From Xenoacremonium recifei (lineage: Eukaryota; Ascomycota; Sordariomycetes; Hypocreales; Nectriaceae): DNA of 64,000 nt. The position numbers and the translations under genes are program-made. Numbering within the stretch: position 1 is the first letter of the stretch; the number at the start of each line of letters is the position of its first letter. Shown here in pieces: positions 1 to 11,537 of this stretch. The stretch is from contig WOFQ01000026.1 of the NCBI GenBank assembly GCA_012184525.1, positions 186,001 to 250,000 on the forward strand, read 5' to 3'. Under the pieces are notes generated by a model, which was not told the origin of the DNA, made no database searches, and saw only the letters and a program-made list of their open reading frames with translations.

Positions 1-729
1 AATTTGAAACGAACGCTTGCATCTCGTCATATGTGGATTCTAACGTTCAAAATGAACGTTAACAGACTAGCTCTTATTGTCCTAATTGTTAGCATCGCGC
101 ATGGGCGATTCGATCTGGTCTCTATCCGATCCACCCTCATGTCAACAACGAGAACCTTCAGGAATGTAAACTATGTTTTGGCTCCGCCACCGTCTCGAGT
201 CACAAGATGCAAGTTTAGCCCCTGATCTCATCGATCGAGCCACATACGCATGCCCCTCTTCCTTGTTTATCGTCCGACAGATAGTCTGGACAATTCCAGT
301 CAATTTGAGATGCCACGTTGTGATGGGGCTGGGAATAATTTACGGCATGCCCCGATCTGAATGGTTTCAGATATCTGTCTCTGCTAATGACAATGTTCTC
401 GAATATAAGGCCTTATCATAGGCTCCGCATTATTGATTTCCTAAGAAATATTCTAGATGCAGCTGTGGTTCTAGCCTGACACCCGATCCCAACTTTTCCA
501 AGCGTCCATTTTACTGTACAAAGCTGGACTCCCTTTATCCTGACACATGCACCATTATCTCCTAGGAGGCGCAATACCGGAGAGCAAGAGTGGAATCTTC
601 CTTGACCTCGACATAAGCGCATGTCTATTTCGGGGGAGAAAGTGTGTAGCTGGACGGCACTGGGCTTCGAACATGGCGACAGTAACCAAGCCAGAGACCA
701 TCCTTGATTCAGCCTGGACTTTGTCTTTA
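1..729. other. intergenic, no gene seen
   Basis: This is the left edge of the window, downstream of the MFS gene that ends at 730. Only short overlapping reading frames on both strands are present, none with a recognisable domain or a consistent splice structure. I see no repeat or RNA gene here. Confidence 0.5.
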
Positions 730-2653
730 CTAAATCGAATATTTGATGAACAAAACCCACGCAATGACGATCAAGGAGCCGAGTAAGGTCATTCCCACAA
801 TGGTGAATGCCCTTGCAGGTTTGCGTCCAACAAGCTCGCCGATCCGGCCTTGCTTTTCAAGCTTCATACGTTTTGTCTCACTCATTGCGAGAATGCCCGC
901 CAGATACCTATTAATCCGTCAGTAGAAGCTTTGGTTAGAAGTGATTTTCCAACATACTTTCTATCAAGGATACCATAGAAGAGACCGAGGCAAAATTCGA
1001 GACCTTTCGTAGCCACGAAAAATGCCACAACCCGTTCGTATGTGCCTCCAGGCGTAATGTCTTGGAGTCTGCCGGCGATCATGTCCACGATGACACTCCC
1101 GCTGTTGTTGAATGCTTTCCAAATGCCAAAAATAAGTCCCAACTCACTCTGGCTAGGGGAAATAAGTGGAATGGATGCTAAAAATGGCAGAGCGTTCATG
1201 GTTGATGCTAAGGAAGCAATCACCATACCCCCTAAGGCATTGGTTTTGGTGAAGCCGATGAGGCAGTATACCAAGATCCAAATAGCTGATGTCAAACTCA
1301 CAAACACCATTCTGAAGCCGAAGAAGTCAAAGCAGGCGCCAATAAGAGGTGCACCGACTACAGGGATGACCTGTTGCACGGCAGAAGTGTACCCGGCCAA
1401 CTCATCTGTGTCTCCTCTAGTCTGGGTGATAATATCAGCGCTGAGGCCATTGAAGCCACCAACAACACCAGCTTGCAAGATCTGAGTACAGGCAACCAGC
1501 CAGAAGAATCTCGGTACACGGGCTAGCGATCTCCAATTCGGTAGAGCTCTGAACCAAGGGACGCGAACATTGCTGTCGGTATCAAGTACAACGGCATTGC
1601 TTGATTCAGCCATCGAGGCTTTCCGGCGACGATCTTCTTTCTCTTGCTGCCGGCCTGTGGGAATGTGTGTCCATTCAGGCCGGCTACGTGCCCACCAAAA
1701 ATAGAAGATATTTTGCAGGAGATTTGCGAAACAAACGATTGCCGGAATCCACAGAGCCCACCCCCAGAAAGAGGTTGCATCTCTCATCGGAACAGCGGTG
1801 GCTTTAGCAATGAGCACTATAAGCTTGCCTGATGTGAGGGGAAGTGTCAGTTAACCTATCTCATGGTTGTCATTTGCTGTGGTGGAAACTAACCAATAGA
1901 TAAGTCAAGACCATAGACTATACCGAGTCCTCTGTGCTGGAACCAATGTGCTAGAATCTGTGCGTCATGTGAGTTGGTGAGCCAGCACTGTTTATTTCGG
2001 CACATACTTTAGAGGTACAAGTTTCAATGACTGTGCTGCCAAAACCCATGATCACTCGGCCAGTCACTACAAGAGTGAAGGAGTCGTGGTTAGAACCAGC
2101 TGCTGAGATGACGGCACCAAGAAAGATGGCGATTGAGCAGGCCATCGAACCCCTATTTTGAGTCAAGTCTCAGCTAAGAGGTTCTCTATAATTCCGCTCC
2201 CCTCAACGCATGAACTAGGGCAAGCTTGAGGACTTACCATTCAACCCCATATTGGTCGAGCCCGTATCCTCCGATGATGGGCAAGATAGTGTTCACGAGC
2301 GAAGTGGCTGATGAAATAGCACCGTACTATCTCCTTGTTAGCTACAGGTAAGGAAGATATCATCTCCAGACACACACCTGGGAGTTGTTGATGTCGAGTT
2401 CCTTAATCAAAGTACTCTTAAGAGGACCAAGGGTATTCTCAGAGAACGATGATCCCCATGAGAGAGCAATACCGCAGGCAAGGGCAGTAAGCTTCCAAGA
2501 CCACGGGAAGTCCCTGACTTTGTCCGACTCTGAAGGGCAGTCTGTGGTAGTCTCTGCAACGCGCTTTTCGTCGATCGCATCATCTACCGGGGCTACAACG
2601 ACCACCCCGTCTGGGACGGAGGCGGCTTCTGAATCAGTCTTCTCCGGAGCCAT
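730..2653 (-). CDS. MFS transporter, MFSD1-like
   Basis: Predicted polytopic membrane transporter of the major facilitator superfamily, closest in pattern to fungal homologues of MFSD1, the lysosomal dipeptide carrier; substrate and location (vacuole?) are inferred. Six exons were assembled: 2653-2378, 2326-2238, 2152-2008, 1957-1894, 1828-958 and 907-730, giving 540 aa. All splice sites keep frame. The N-terminus is hydrophilic (about 45 aa). The first half carries the family's pattern: SLVNTILPIIGGYGLDQYG in TM2, TGRVIMGFG, and AHWFQHRGLGIVYGLDLSIG, which spans an exon junction. The last exon supplies the final membrane helix and a short lysine-tyrosine tail. The start is the first ATG of a well-behaved exon. 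It is divergent from the TPR gene, with about 700 bp between them. Family assignment is firm at MFS level and moderate for MFSD1. Confidence 0.82.
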
Positions 2654-3357
2654 GGTGATGACTAGATTCGTGACGGATGGCCGAGAGACTCAAATACAAA
2701 GTGAATCCGATGTAAAAGGGAGATCTTTGAAGAGGTTGTTGCTCCAAGAACGATTAAGTCGTGGGCTTTTATCCATCTTATCTGATCTTCGAAGAAGAGA
2801 CGCCAAGACCCTGTACCTCATTGTCAGGGATTTCGGAATGGATGGTTTTGTCACTGTGAAAAATCCCAGTGGGCCTAGACCCCTGCTAGCTCGGTCACGA
2901 TGGCCTTTCTCAGCACCAACTTTATGTCAAGCTGCGATGTGTGTCGCAGTACAAGCGGGAATAATCGATGAAAAGGGGCCGGTATCGGTGTCTTTCTCTC
3001 GTTCCTCTCCACCTTTCTCTGAATTATCCTATCATGATCACGAACCCCTTGGTTCGCCTGCTGCAAGTCTCTCGATTAAAGTTGAAGGATGGAGGGTCTG
3101 TCGGGAAATACCAGATATCTTATCAATCAGATCTCATGATTACGCGTGCCCACGGCCACGAGTATATGGCACGGGATGTGCCCATGTCCCCTCACCTAAA
3201 AAAAAAAATTCTACGAATTTTTGGAACACGCTGAAGGACATAACTAACCGGGAGAAGTCGGAGACTCACATCTCGATGATCAAGTGGGGAGGCGATGGTA
3301 TCTTGGCACTGTAGTTCCACGTCGAAATTTAGATTTTGCATCATCTTTGCTGCCATA
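2654..3357. promoter_or_regulatory. divergent intergenic region
   Basis: About 700 bp between the MFSD1-like gene (-) and the TPR gene (+), which must hold the 5' regions of both. A run of nine A's starts near 3199. An in-frame ATG at 3295 could extend the TPR protein by 21 residues. No defined operator is recognised. Confidence 0.4.
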
Positions 3358-5765
3358 ATGGACTCATGCCTATGCCGGTCTGTTCACCTCTTAGCTAAGA
3401 ACTTCGAGGAGAACCGAGGAAAATCTCTGGTCTCAGCTCTGAACCGTCATCTCGCTGACCTCCGACTTGTGTTGGCGCAATCTAAGTCAATTAGCCGTGA
3501 TATCCAGTATCGAATTATTCCAACGAATGAGCGGAAGAACAGAGTCCTCTTCATAGATTCGCTGAACCTTCCCCCTGTTGATCGAATCTGCGACAGATTT
3601 AAGAACGACAATTATGGCTTCTGGGGCGCCTCAGATGACGACGTTCACGCCGCTCTGCGTCGGAGACTTGCCTGTGTGGTGATATATCTCAGGTCAAAGC
3701 TTCAACCTCATGAACTTGTACCCTCTGGACTTGCCGATATCTTCCAGGGACAGCAAAATTTTGCCGAAGTCAGAAACTCTGGAAAGAAGTATATAAAAAT
3801 AGCTCGGAAGCTGGGAGGGCTGGGATCGATACTATGGCTTCCATCAGACATTGCAGCGTCAACGTACGTAGTCCCTTCTTGGAAGGATAACCGAACAGCT
3901 CTAATGTGTTGTAGGTACGAAAGATATCTCAACATGGACGATGAGGATGTTTTCCGACATCTGGGCTCTCTCAATCCGCATGTCGACCACTACACTGATA
4001 TTGTGCAACAGCTGATCTTGAGTCAGCTTCGTGGTTGGTTGCGTTTCTTGCATTACTGATGTATGCGGCTAATTGGTTTATAGACCCAGCGCTAAAAGTA
4101 TCATACTACAACTTGTATGCTGAATATACTGAAATTATACCGTTTTCAGACCAGCTCCTACTCCTGCTATATGCACTTGGCGGTACTAATATTCCAGATG
4201 TTATCCTTAGTGGCATTCATTTCACGCAGCGACGATGGAGCGCCGAGGGAGAAATAAAAACAATTTCTGCTTCTGAAATCGGTTTACACGCCGAATTAAT
4301 TAGCGTTCTATCAGATGACTCCGAAGTACTTCGAATCATGGTCGACGCAGGCGTTATCAAAGATACTCTTGAGGATAACAGCATCACATGGTCTCTGCAT
4401 GCGGATTTGAAGTCCTTCTTTTCCAGAGAGCTACAATACCCAACTGTTGATGCACTCGGCACTACGGTATTGAAGCTGATTTGCTTTGCCTGCCCTCCTT
4501 GCTATGAGGGCAACACTGATTGGTAAGATCTCGTCGCTAGATATGCAGGTTACCGTTGACATTTGATTGGCAGGTCGGCACCACTCAAAAAGGCAGTATG
4601 GCACTTACTTGAAGGAGCAATAGGGGTTTACAAAGTGCCAAACTCGCTCAAACCTCAAGTGCTCGAGGCACTACTCTACTTCTCCGAGAGAGATTCCATG
4701 GCGATCCGGAGAGTTGCCGTCCAAAAAGCGGGATCTTTCTTACGAAAGGATATGCCATATTATCTTCATGCTTCAGTCGTGCTGTTCCGCAGTATAGTCT
4801 ACCGCCTTGATGGCGAATTTGCCAAGTCCGAAGCACAGATCCGAGACTTCGAGTGGAAAGGCCCGAAGCCAGCTTCCTGTAGAGATCATGCGATCCAGGG
4901 GCGGCTTCACATATCTCAGGTCGAAAACAAGATCAGATGCGATGATCGAGACGTGCCGTCAGTCGTCTACCAGTGGGAGGCCAGAGAGCCACCTTCCAGC
5001 CTTGAGATGGAGGTAGTATTCAGACTGCAAAGCACGGCAGCTCGATATTTTCAATCTATTGGAGATTTCGATGCTGCGAAGGATTCCCTGGAGCAGTTTC
5101 TATCCCTCAATATGACAAGACCAATCAGGGCTACATCCCGCCGAGTCCTTGTTGGCCGACTTGCCGACATGTACTGCGAGACGCAAGAGTACACCAAGGC
5201 TCTGGAGGTGCTTCAAACGGAGATTGAGGGCATAGACGAGGCTAACCGCCACCGCCGTGGGTACCGAAAGCTTCTAGTTGCCATGGTGGAAGCCCAGATT
5301 GGCCTCGGCAATTTAGACGACGCGGAACAGATGCTGATTGAACCAGCAATTGCCTACCCACTAGAGCTCGACGACATTCACGATCAGCAACTTTATATGC
5401 GGAGACAATTCGCAGTTGCCCGAATAGCTCATATGAGACTAGAGTCTCATGAGGCCGTTCGACTATGGAGACTCGCTCTCCAAGATGTTGAGAAGATGTA
5501 TACTCTCGGATCACATACCGGATTCACAGCGGCAGTCATACATCTCTCCTTGGCCCATGCCCAATTACTTACCGGGGACATAGAGGGTAGTCAAAGATCG
5601 TGGATTGAAGGACAGGAAATTTTGAAAAAGAAGAAATGTGAATTCTCAATCCCTGTTGTTGCTACTACGTGGCTGCAGATGGTCACCACCAAAGTCCACG
5701 AAGCGCAGGGCTGGTCTCTGCGGGTGATGCTACCTGGAGGAAAGCCAGACATAACTTTATCCTAA
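3358..5765 (+). CDS. TPR-repeat protein, unknown function
   Basis: Large soluble protein without a recognised enzymatic domain. Four exons were assembled: 3358-3863, 3915-4033, 4084-4522 and 4574-5765, giving 751 aa with all phases consistent. The N-terminal half is helical, with the run SILWLPSDIAAST crossing to YERYLNMDDEDVF at the first junction, followed by a segment that could be a winged-helix or helical-bundle region. The C-terminal half, from about residue 450, has degenerate tetratricopeptide-like helical pairs (for example AARYFQSIGDFDAAKDSLEQ and ALEVLQTEIEGIDEANR). There is no signal peptide or membrane helix. An in-frame ATG at 3295 would add 21 hydrophobic residues; I prefer 3358. 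Similar proteins are, as I recall, widespread but uncharacterised in filamentous fungi. A scaffold or regulatory role is only a guess. Confidence 0.7.
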
Positions 5766-6623
5766 TGAATAGGTTGGTGCACATTGCACAAACGAACTCG
5801 AGGATTTCTTGAAATGAGTGGGTTTCCCCATTGCGAGCAGAATCTGTCAGTTTGGAGAGGATCAAGCTGCGACTTGTCCTTCTGTATTATAGGGTAGGCA
5901 GGCACGAGATTGACACACTCCTGCTGTGCCCCGAATGGTTGGATCGAGACAGGCGCTTCAATACTTAGTCAACTCTGGGACTTCGCAATTGGATGAAACT
6001 CCGGCGATTGAACGCATTGTGAGAGCTTTCAGTAGTAGAAATACTCAAAGAAGAAAGGAAAAGACAAAGAGTGCAGCAAATGGCGGCACAATAGTGGCAC
6101 AGCCAAACCTTGGATTGAGTTTCAGCGGCCTCGAGTGCTCAACAGTACCTGCGGAGTACAGTCCTCCGAAGACTGGCTTACTCAAGGAGATATCTCGCAA
6201 ATTGAAGAGCCAGCGGGGGGTTTATGGCTTCAAGTAAGGCGGCACAGAAGCAAACAAGCATCTATCATAGAGAAATCCCCCTCCAGGCTTGCCCAAAAGA
6301 GCGAGTGCTGACCCTTTACCCCGCGTTATCGCACTTCTTTGGGCTACTCGTCCCGAATTCCTGCACCGGGAAGCGTTTGGTGGGGTTTGGCGCATGGTGA
6401 TATCTCGGGATTTCGGGCTCTACGCAACCCCCCTCTCTATGTCGTGCTTCAAGATGCCGTGTTTTACCAATTTCTAGAATGGTGAATGGAGATCATTGCG
6501 GAAATGCCGGTAGATTTCGGGAGTTCCGCGCTGCTTGTAAGATCCGGGGCAGAGATCACGGACCGTATAACTTAACTCCCGGCATTCCCTCATCTTCTTC
6601 CGAAGGGCAGAGCAGTTATAAAG
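5766..6623. other. intergenic, weak ORF only
   Basis: About 860 bp between the TPR gene and the GFA gene. An open frame at 5926-6237 (+) could encode 103 basic residues, but it shows no domain, no splice support and no clear start context, so I do not call it a gene. The region includes the 3' end of the TPR transcript and the promoter of the GFA gene; a TATAAA-like stretch lies at about 6615-6620. Confidence 0.4.
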
Positions 6624-7298
6624 ATGGCCAGCCGATCGCTCGTCTCGAAGCACAAATCTACTCTCTTACTCCTCGGATCAATTGTATCGACTGCCCTCCT
6701 AGTAACCAAATTCTACCAAAAGAAGAAAGCTTCATCCAAAATGGCCATCGCTCTGCACCCCTCCATCGACAACGGCATCACCAAGGGCAGTGCGTCCTTC
6801 TCAGGAGGCAAGCTCCGATGCCTCTGCAAGTCGAACCCCGTTGAGGTCACGCTCGCCGGCAACGTCGTCCACAACCACGCCTGCGGCTGCTCTAAGTGCT
6901 GGAAGCCCGAGGGCGCTCTGTTCTCTGTTGTTGGTGTCATCCCCAAGGACCAGGTCCAGGTGACTGCTGGCAGCAACAAGCTGCACATCGTCGATGAGTC
7001 CGCTGTGATCCAGCGAAACGCCTGCAAGGAGTGCGGCGTCCACATGTTTGGCCGCATCGAAAAGGAGCACGCCTTCAAGGGTCTTGACTTCGTTCACGTT
7101 GAGCTCTCTGACTCTAAGGGCTGGCAGGAGCCTCAATTTGCTGCTTTCGTCTCATCCATCATTGAGCAGGGCTTCCCTCCTGAGAAGATGGGCGAGGTTC
7201 GCGGTCAGTTCAAGGCGCTCGGCCTTGAGACCTACGATGCTCTTTCGCCTCCATTGATGGACGCTCTGGCTACCTTCACATATCAGAGCAAGCTGTAA
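6624..7298 (+). CDS. GFA-family S-(hydroxymethyl)glutathione synthase-like
   Basis: Predicted zinc protein of the glutathione-dependent formaldehyde-activating (GFA) family. Members are proposed to promote adduct formation between formaldehyde and glutathione, feeding S-(hydroxymethyl)glutathione dehydrogenase. The core begins at MAIALHPSIDNG (ATG at 6741; 185 aa, the normal family length). Zinc-binding cysteines are visible as CLC, CGCSKC and CKECG, and the later FVHVEL strand matches the fold. The single exon has an in-frame upstream ATG at 6624 that would add 39 residues with a hydrophobic segment (about residues 13-28) followed by lysines, resembling a signal anchor or targeting sequence. 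Which start is used cannot be settled here. A second GFA-fold gene lies at 17660-18291. Formaldehyde detoxification near several methyl-group enzymes is suggestive but unproven. Confidence 0.85.
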   Translation: MASRSLVSKHKSTLLLLGSIVSTALLVTKFYQKKKASSKMAIALHPSIDNGITKGSASFSGGKLRCLCKSNPVEVTLAGNVVHNHACGCSKCWKPEGALFSVVGVIPKDQVQVTAGSNKLHIVDESAVIQRNACKECGVHMFGRIEKEHAFKGLDFVHVELSDSKGWQEPQFAAFVSSIIEQGFPPEKMGEVRGQFKALGLETYDALSPPLMDALATFTYQSKL

Positions 7299-7860
7299 AT
7301 AAAAGCCGAAAAAGAAAAGTTGGGATTGGCGGGTGTAGTTTTATTGGGAATAGGTGCATGGGAGCGGGTTGTAGAATACTGAATCAGGAAAATAACAGAT
7401 GACACTTCTCCGCACTTATCAGCGGAGGTTCATAGCGGAGAGTCTTCTGAAAGCTGCCCTGTGAGAAATGCGTGATAGCTGTACTGCGGGGTAGTGAATG
7501 TCCCGCCGGGCTTTTATCTAGAGGCCGAAAGCAGGCGAGTAAGAAGTTCAAAATACCATGTAAGACATGTTGTCACTCGACACTTTGTTATGCCGTCATA
7601 ATGCCATCATTTCCGAGGAGACATATCCTGAGAAGGAGATATCATGAGCGGCTCAAGTCTTCGAAACTCGTTTCTAGAAGTATGGAAAGCCGTGCGTACT
7701 TAGTGCTCTGCGGTAGATTCGACACCTGAGCCTCGGCGACCGGATGTTTTTCTAACCGCCGAGAGCTGAGAGGTGTAACTCTTTACATTGATCTACAACT
7801 TCCTGAGGCCTGCTGTTTGTTCTTCTTCTTCATCAAATTTCCATAGTTTAATTTGACATC
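7299..7860. other. intergenic, 3' end plus esterase promoter
   Basis: A polyadenylation-like AATAAA (7298-7303) overlaps the end of the GFA gene. The remaining sequence leads to the esterase ATG and ends in a pyrimidine-rich tract (about 7808-7835) typical of fungal transcription start regions. No further gene is seen. Confidence 0.45.
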
Positions 7861-9524
7861 ATGGGCAATACAATCTCATACACAACCACTGAACACACCC
7901 TCGAGTTGGGCTCTGGCAAAGGAGCCATCCGAGGAGTGCAGTTCGACCAAAAAGCACGTCGGTATGCTGGCGTTCCCTACGCCCTTCCCCCAACGGGTGA
8001 GCACAGGTGGCGCAAACCCCGCCGTCTTCCTCCGACATATTCGTACTCAAGTTCCGATGGCATTCCCTTAGACGCTACCGAGTTCAAGCTCGGGTGCCCT
8101 CAGGGCGCCCAGCTCGATGGCGCAAAACGCAAGGAGGGGTCCGAGGACTGCCTTTTGCTGAATATTTGGACCCCTGTTGATGATAAGGACGAGGATGGAA
8201 AGCCTTGGCCAGTCATGATCTGGATTCACGGAGGTTGGTTCCAAATCGGCAACCCATCACAAGATCCAGAGGTGAACCCAGTTGAGCTTATATCAACGGG
8301 TGGGCTCAAAGCTATACTCGTCGCTGTTGGATATCGACTCAATATTTTCGGCTTTCTTGCTGGCTCAGCCTTGGCTAAGGAGAGCAACGGCGAAGCACCT
8401 GGCAACTTCGGTCTTTGGGACCAGCGAGCAGCCATCGAGTGGGTGCGAGAAAACATCTCTGCTTTCGGAGGAGACGCGAACAGAATCACACTTGCAGGCT
8501 TAAGTGCAGGAGCGTACTCCGTCGAAGCTCAGGTGCTCCATGAATTCCGAAGAGCATCCAAGACTTCTGATGAGGCGGCTCCCTTCCATCGATTCGTGAT
8601 GATGTCCAACGCCATTCCTGCTCAGCCCAAGACAGTTGCAGATGTTGAATCTCAATTTGACGAAGTCTGCGCTCACTTCAACGTACCGGCGGAATTATCC
8701 GCTGAGGAGAGGCTTCAGCGACTACGAAGTATAAGCTCTGATGACCTCATTTCAGCAATCCCCAACCTTCAAAACCACACTTTCAGGCCTGTGACGGACG
8801 ACCTTTTCTTTCACTCCGGTATGACCCAATACCTTAAATCAGGAGAATTTGCCTCCGAGTTCCGAAAGAGAGGTATGAAACTCCTCGTTGGCGAAGTACT
8901 GAAAGAAGACTCGCTCTATGCCCAATACAGAGGTCCAGAAAAGGGCACCTTCGAAGAATTACAGCATCAAGTCTTGAATTACTATGCACCGTCAACAACA
9001 GCAAAGGTTCTCTCGCAGTATAAACTTCCAGAATCATCAGATGTCGCCGAATGGAGGGATTTGTTTGGCAAAATCATTGCCGATGGACAGGTGCGAGCTC
9101 CAACGAGATGCTTCGTGGAATACCTCCATCGCAACAACGTTCCAGTATCCGATATCTGGAGGTACAGGATTGGATATCGTCTCTCGTTCATCCCTGAGGA
9201 GCTAGCACCTTTATCTTACGGTGTCACGCACTCGATGGATAAATTCTTCTGGAAGTGAGTCTTGTCGCCACAACATCTGAGAGATTCACTGGCTAATAGC
9301 GCAGTTTCACCATTATTCATGGTCCAACCCCAGCTGAGAGGCAACTTATGGAAGACTGGATCAAAGTCTTGGTTGCATTCGTTCATCAGGACGAGACGTA
9401 CGACTTCGGTACGCGGGTTATCGATGATCTCAAGTCAATAACTCCAGAGGGGATCATCACTGTTTCCAAGGACGAGTCTTACGACAGGTTGAAGGAACTT
9501 GGAGAGATATTTGCAGGTAATTGA
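7861..9524 (+). CDS. type-B carboxylesterase
   Basis: Alpha/beta-hydrolase of the carboxylesterase/lipase type-B family; it hydrolyses ester bonds of an unknown substrate. Two exons, 7861-9254 and 9305-9524, give 537 aa, usual for the family. The oxyanion-hole HGG is at residues 123-125, the nucleophile elbow GLSAG has Ser215, and the C-terminal catalytic-His region THSMDKFFW (His457) closes exon 1. The conserved N-terminal RYAGVPYALPPTGEHRW is present. I see no secretion signal: the N-terminus MGNTIS has Gly2 and Ser6, a possible N-myristoylation context, so the enzyme may be intracellular or membrane-tethered. It is convergent with the O-methyltransferase (277 bp between the stops). In a biosynthetic setting it could remove or transfer an acyl group, but that is inference. 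Confidence 0.88.
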
Positions 9525-9801
9525 AGTCTAAGGAGATAATTAAATCATTATAGCCTCGCGAGCTTCAAGATTCAATGCCTACCTTGAATCCAAAATCCCT
9601 GTGAGGCAAACTGGCTATTCACTGCAGATGTAGTGGCACGATCATTACATCATTACGAACGCCTATCAGTCCATTATACTGAGCTCTTCTATTTCTATCA
9701 TGACCTAGGACTAGCCTCCCTCCTTTCTGCAATTGGAATCGGTTTCTGTTTCCATTTGTAAAGAATCGTGTAAACAGTCTTGCACAGCGGAGGTCCAGTC
9801 A

Positions 9802-11062
9802 TTATTTCTTCAACATAGTTTCCAGCATCACCACATGCCCAATCTCAAACCGGTAAAGTTTCACCAGCTCCAATCCCACAATATCAAAGATCCCCTTAAA
9901 TTCTGCCATCGTTCTCTCCTTACCGCTGATTGTCAGGAGAGACAAATCTAGCCAGTAAACTTCCATTGGCGCCCCAACCTCGACCATTTCAGGGATCAAC
10001 ATGTCACAGATGATGAGTCTTGAGGTTGGACCCATGGCAGCTACTGTATTCTTCAGGAATTTGAGAATCACGGGGTCATAGTAGTCATGGAGCACACGGC
10101 GCATCAGGTAAACGTGAGCGTCTAGAACACGTCAGCTGAGATTCCGACCCAAAAAAAAAAAAAAAAAAAAAAAACCAATAGGCGCACTCACTCTTGACCG
10201 GCTGAGGTGTAAAGAAATCGTACTTCATCAACTCAATCCCAGGCAGCTCCTCTGGGTTCAAGGTGTCGATGACAATTGGGAGGTCTTGGAGGATCATTTT
10301 CCCCTCAAAGCTGTCCTTAACCTCTGCTTGAATGGCTCGCGATGCCTGGCCACGGCCTCCTGCAACGTCAACGAAGAAAGGTCGGTCTGGCTCATTCTTG
10401 ACCTGGTCCGCCACCGACTTGAAATCGAACATCCCGAGAATAGGAAAGTTCTGCTCCATGTTCTGCATTGTGAGATTCCAGAGGTGGCGGTACTCAGGGT
10501 CCAGGCTGATAACCTCGTAGTAAGTCTTCCCTTCATGGCCCATGGCAAACGCAAAGGGGCTTTTCTTGTTGTCATAAAGCTCATCAGGTTCGTGAGTCTT
10601 GATGTAGTCAGGAATTGCGCCCCACGTTCTAATGAAATCGACACAGACGCAGTTGAAGCCACCGAGGGCTGTAGGCTGCATGGCAAGAGAAATAGCATTG
10701 TTGGCGTACTCATCTGGCGCTGTTTCGACCACGATCCCGTTGACTATGAGCATTCTCATAGCTCGAGTGACAATAGAAACGTCGGCATTGCACTGTTTCG
10801 CGAGCTCAACGGCAGTGATGCTTCCAGTCGCTGGCAGCTTCTCAAAGGCCTTCATTCTGGTAAGAATATACAGTGCTCCAGCCGCGGACATGTTTTCGAG
10901 CCATCTGGTAATGGTATCGTACGGCTGTTCCAGTGCAGTTCGGACTGCATCACTCTGCTTGAGCAATGTCATATGCTGTGTCGGGGTTCCATCGAAGTTT
11001 TCCAGCGCCTTGACAAGAGCTCTAGCCTCTTCCAGGGCTTTGCTTACAGATTCATTCGACAT
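9802..11062 (-). CDS. SAM-dependent O-methyltransferase
   Basis: Class I methyltransferase of the COMT-like fungal O-methyltransferase family, which methylates hydroxyl groups of secondary metabolites. Exons 11062-10192 and 10121-9802 give 396 aa, the normal length. An N-terminal dimerisation/winged-helix region (about 55-125) precedes SAM motif I, VDVAGGRGQ (231-239). The catalytic His is in RRVLHDYYDP (His302), directly after the intron. Motif I has Ala where many homologues have Gly (DVGGG). The single 70-nt intron contains a run of 24 T's on the coding strand. The gene is divergent from the LaeA-like gene at 11538 and probably shares its promoter region. Substrate unknown. Confidence 0.9.
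10151..10174. repeat. 24-nt A homopolymer inside intron
   Basis: Uninterrupted run of 24 A's on the + strand. On the coding (-) strand it is a T run in the middle of the O-methyltransferase intron (10191-10122), where it may act as a polypyrimidine tract. Its length makes it prone to slippage and sequencing error. Confidence 0.9.
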
Positions 11063-11537
11063 TGCGGGTCGATTGGGAGCGTCAAGCTCTTAGGTTGGTT
11101 CAATCGAAGTTTTCTTTCGTCTTGAAAAATCTGGGTGAAATAATCTCGTGTCTTGCGACCGAGAGAGATAACGAATGGGCAGAGGTGTGTTGGTTCAAGT
11201 ATTGCGTTACGTGTCCCACCCCGAACTATTGCAGAACCATTAACTTACCCCTCTCCCATGCATCTGGATAAAAGAAGAAACCTAGTTTCTACCCATCGGT
11301 CAGTAATGTCAGGCCACTGCAGGGGTCGATTGAGTGTGCGCCTCGGTTGATTGCAGGGTTTGCTGTCACATTCCGGGGACAACGGAACTGCTCTTTTCGT
11401 TCACAATCTGTTGGTCCTGTCTGCAGTGGTTAAATTGAACAGTCTGACAATTGGAAAAAATCTTCCTGTCGCACAAATTCGACGTCTCAATCTTCTCTCC
11501 CACATCTTACTGCTCAAAAAATCGAGACTGTATCATA
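11063..11537. promoter_or_regulatory. bidirectional promoter, O-MT and LaeA-like MT
   Basis: Only 475 bp separate the start codons of the O-methyltransferase (-) and the LaeA-like methyltransferase (+). Both promoters must lie here, so co-regulation is plausible. I recognise no defined binding site with confidence. Confidence 0.55.

Noticed and set aside
2385..3314. Long + strand frame of 309 codons
   Set aside because: It begins antisense to exon 1 of the MFSD1-like gene and runs through its promoter; no domain, and codon pattern mirrors the opposite strand.
5926..6237. 103-codon + strand frame after the TPR gene
   Set aside because: Basic composition without known domain; could be 3' untranslated sequence. 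Kept only as a note.
10286..11125. 279-codon + strand frame
   Set aside because: Antisense of the O-methyltransferase exon, no domain.
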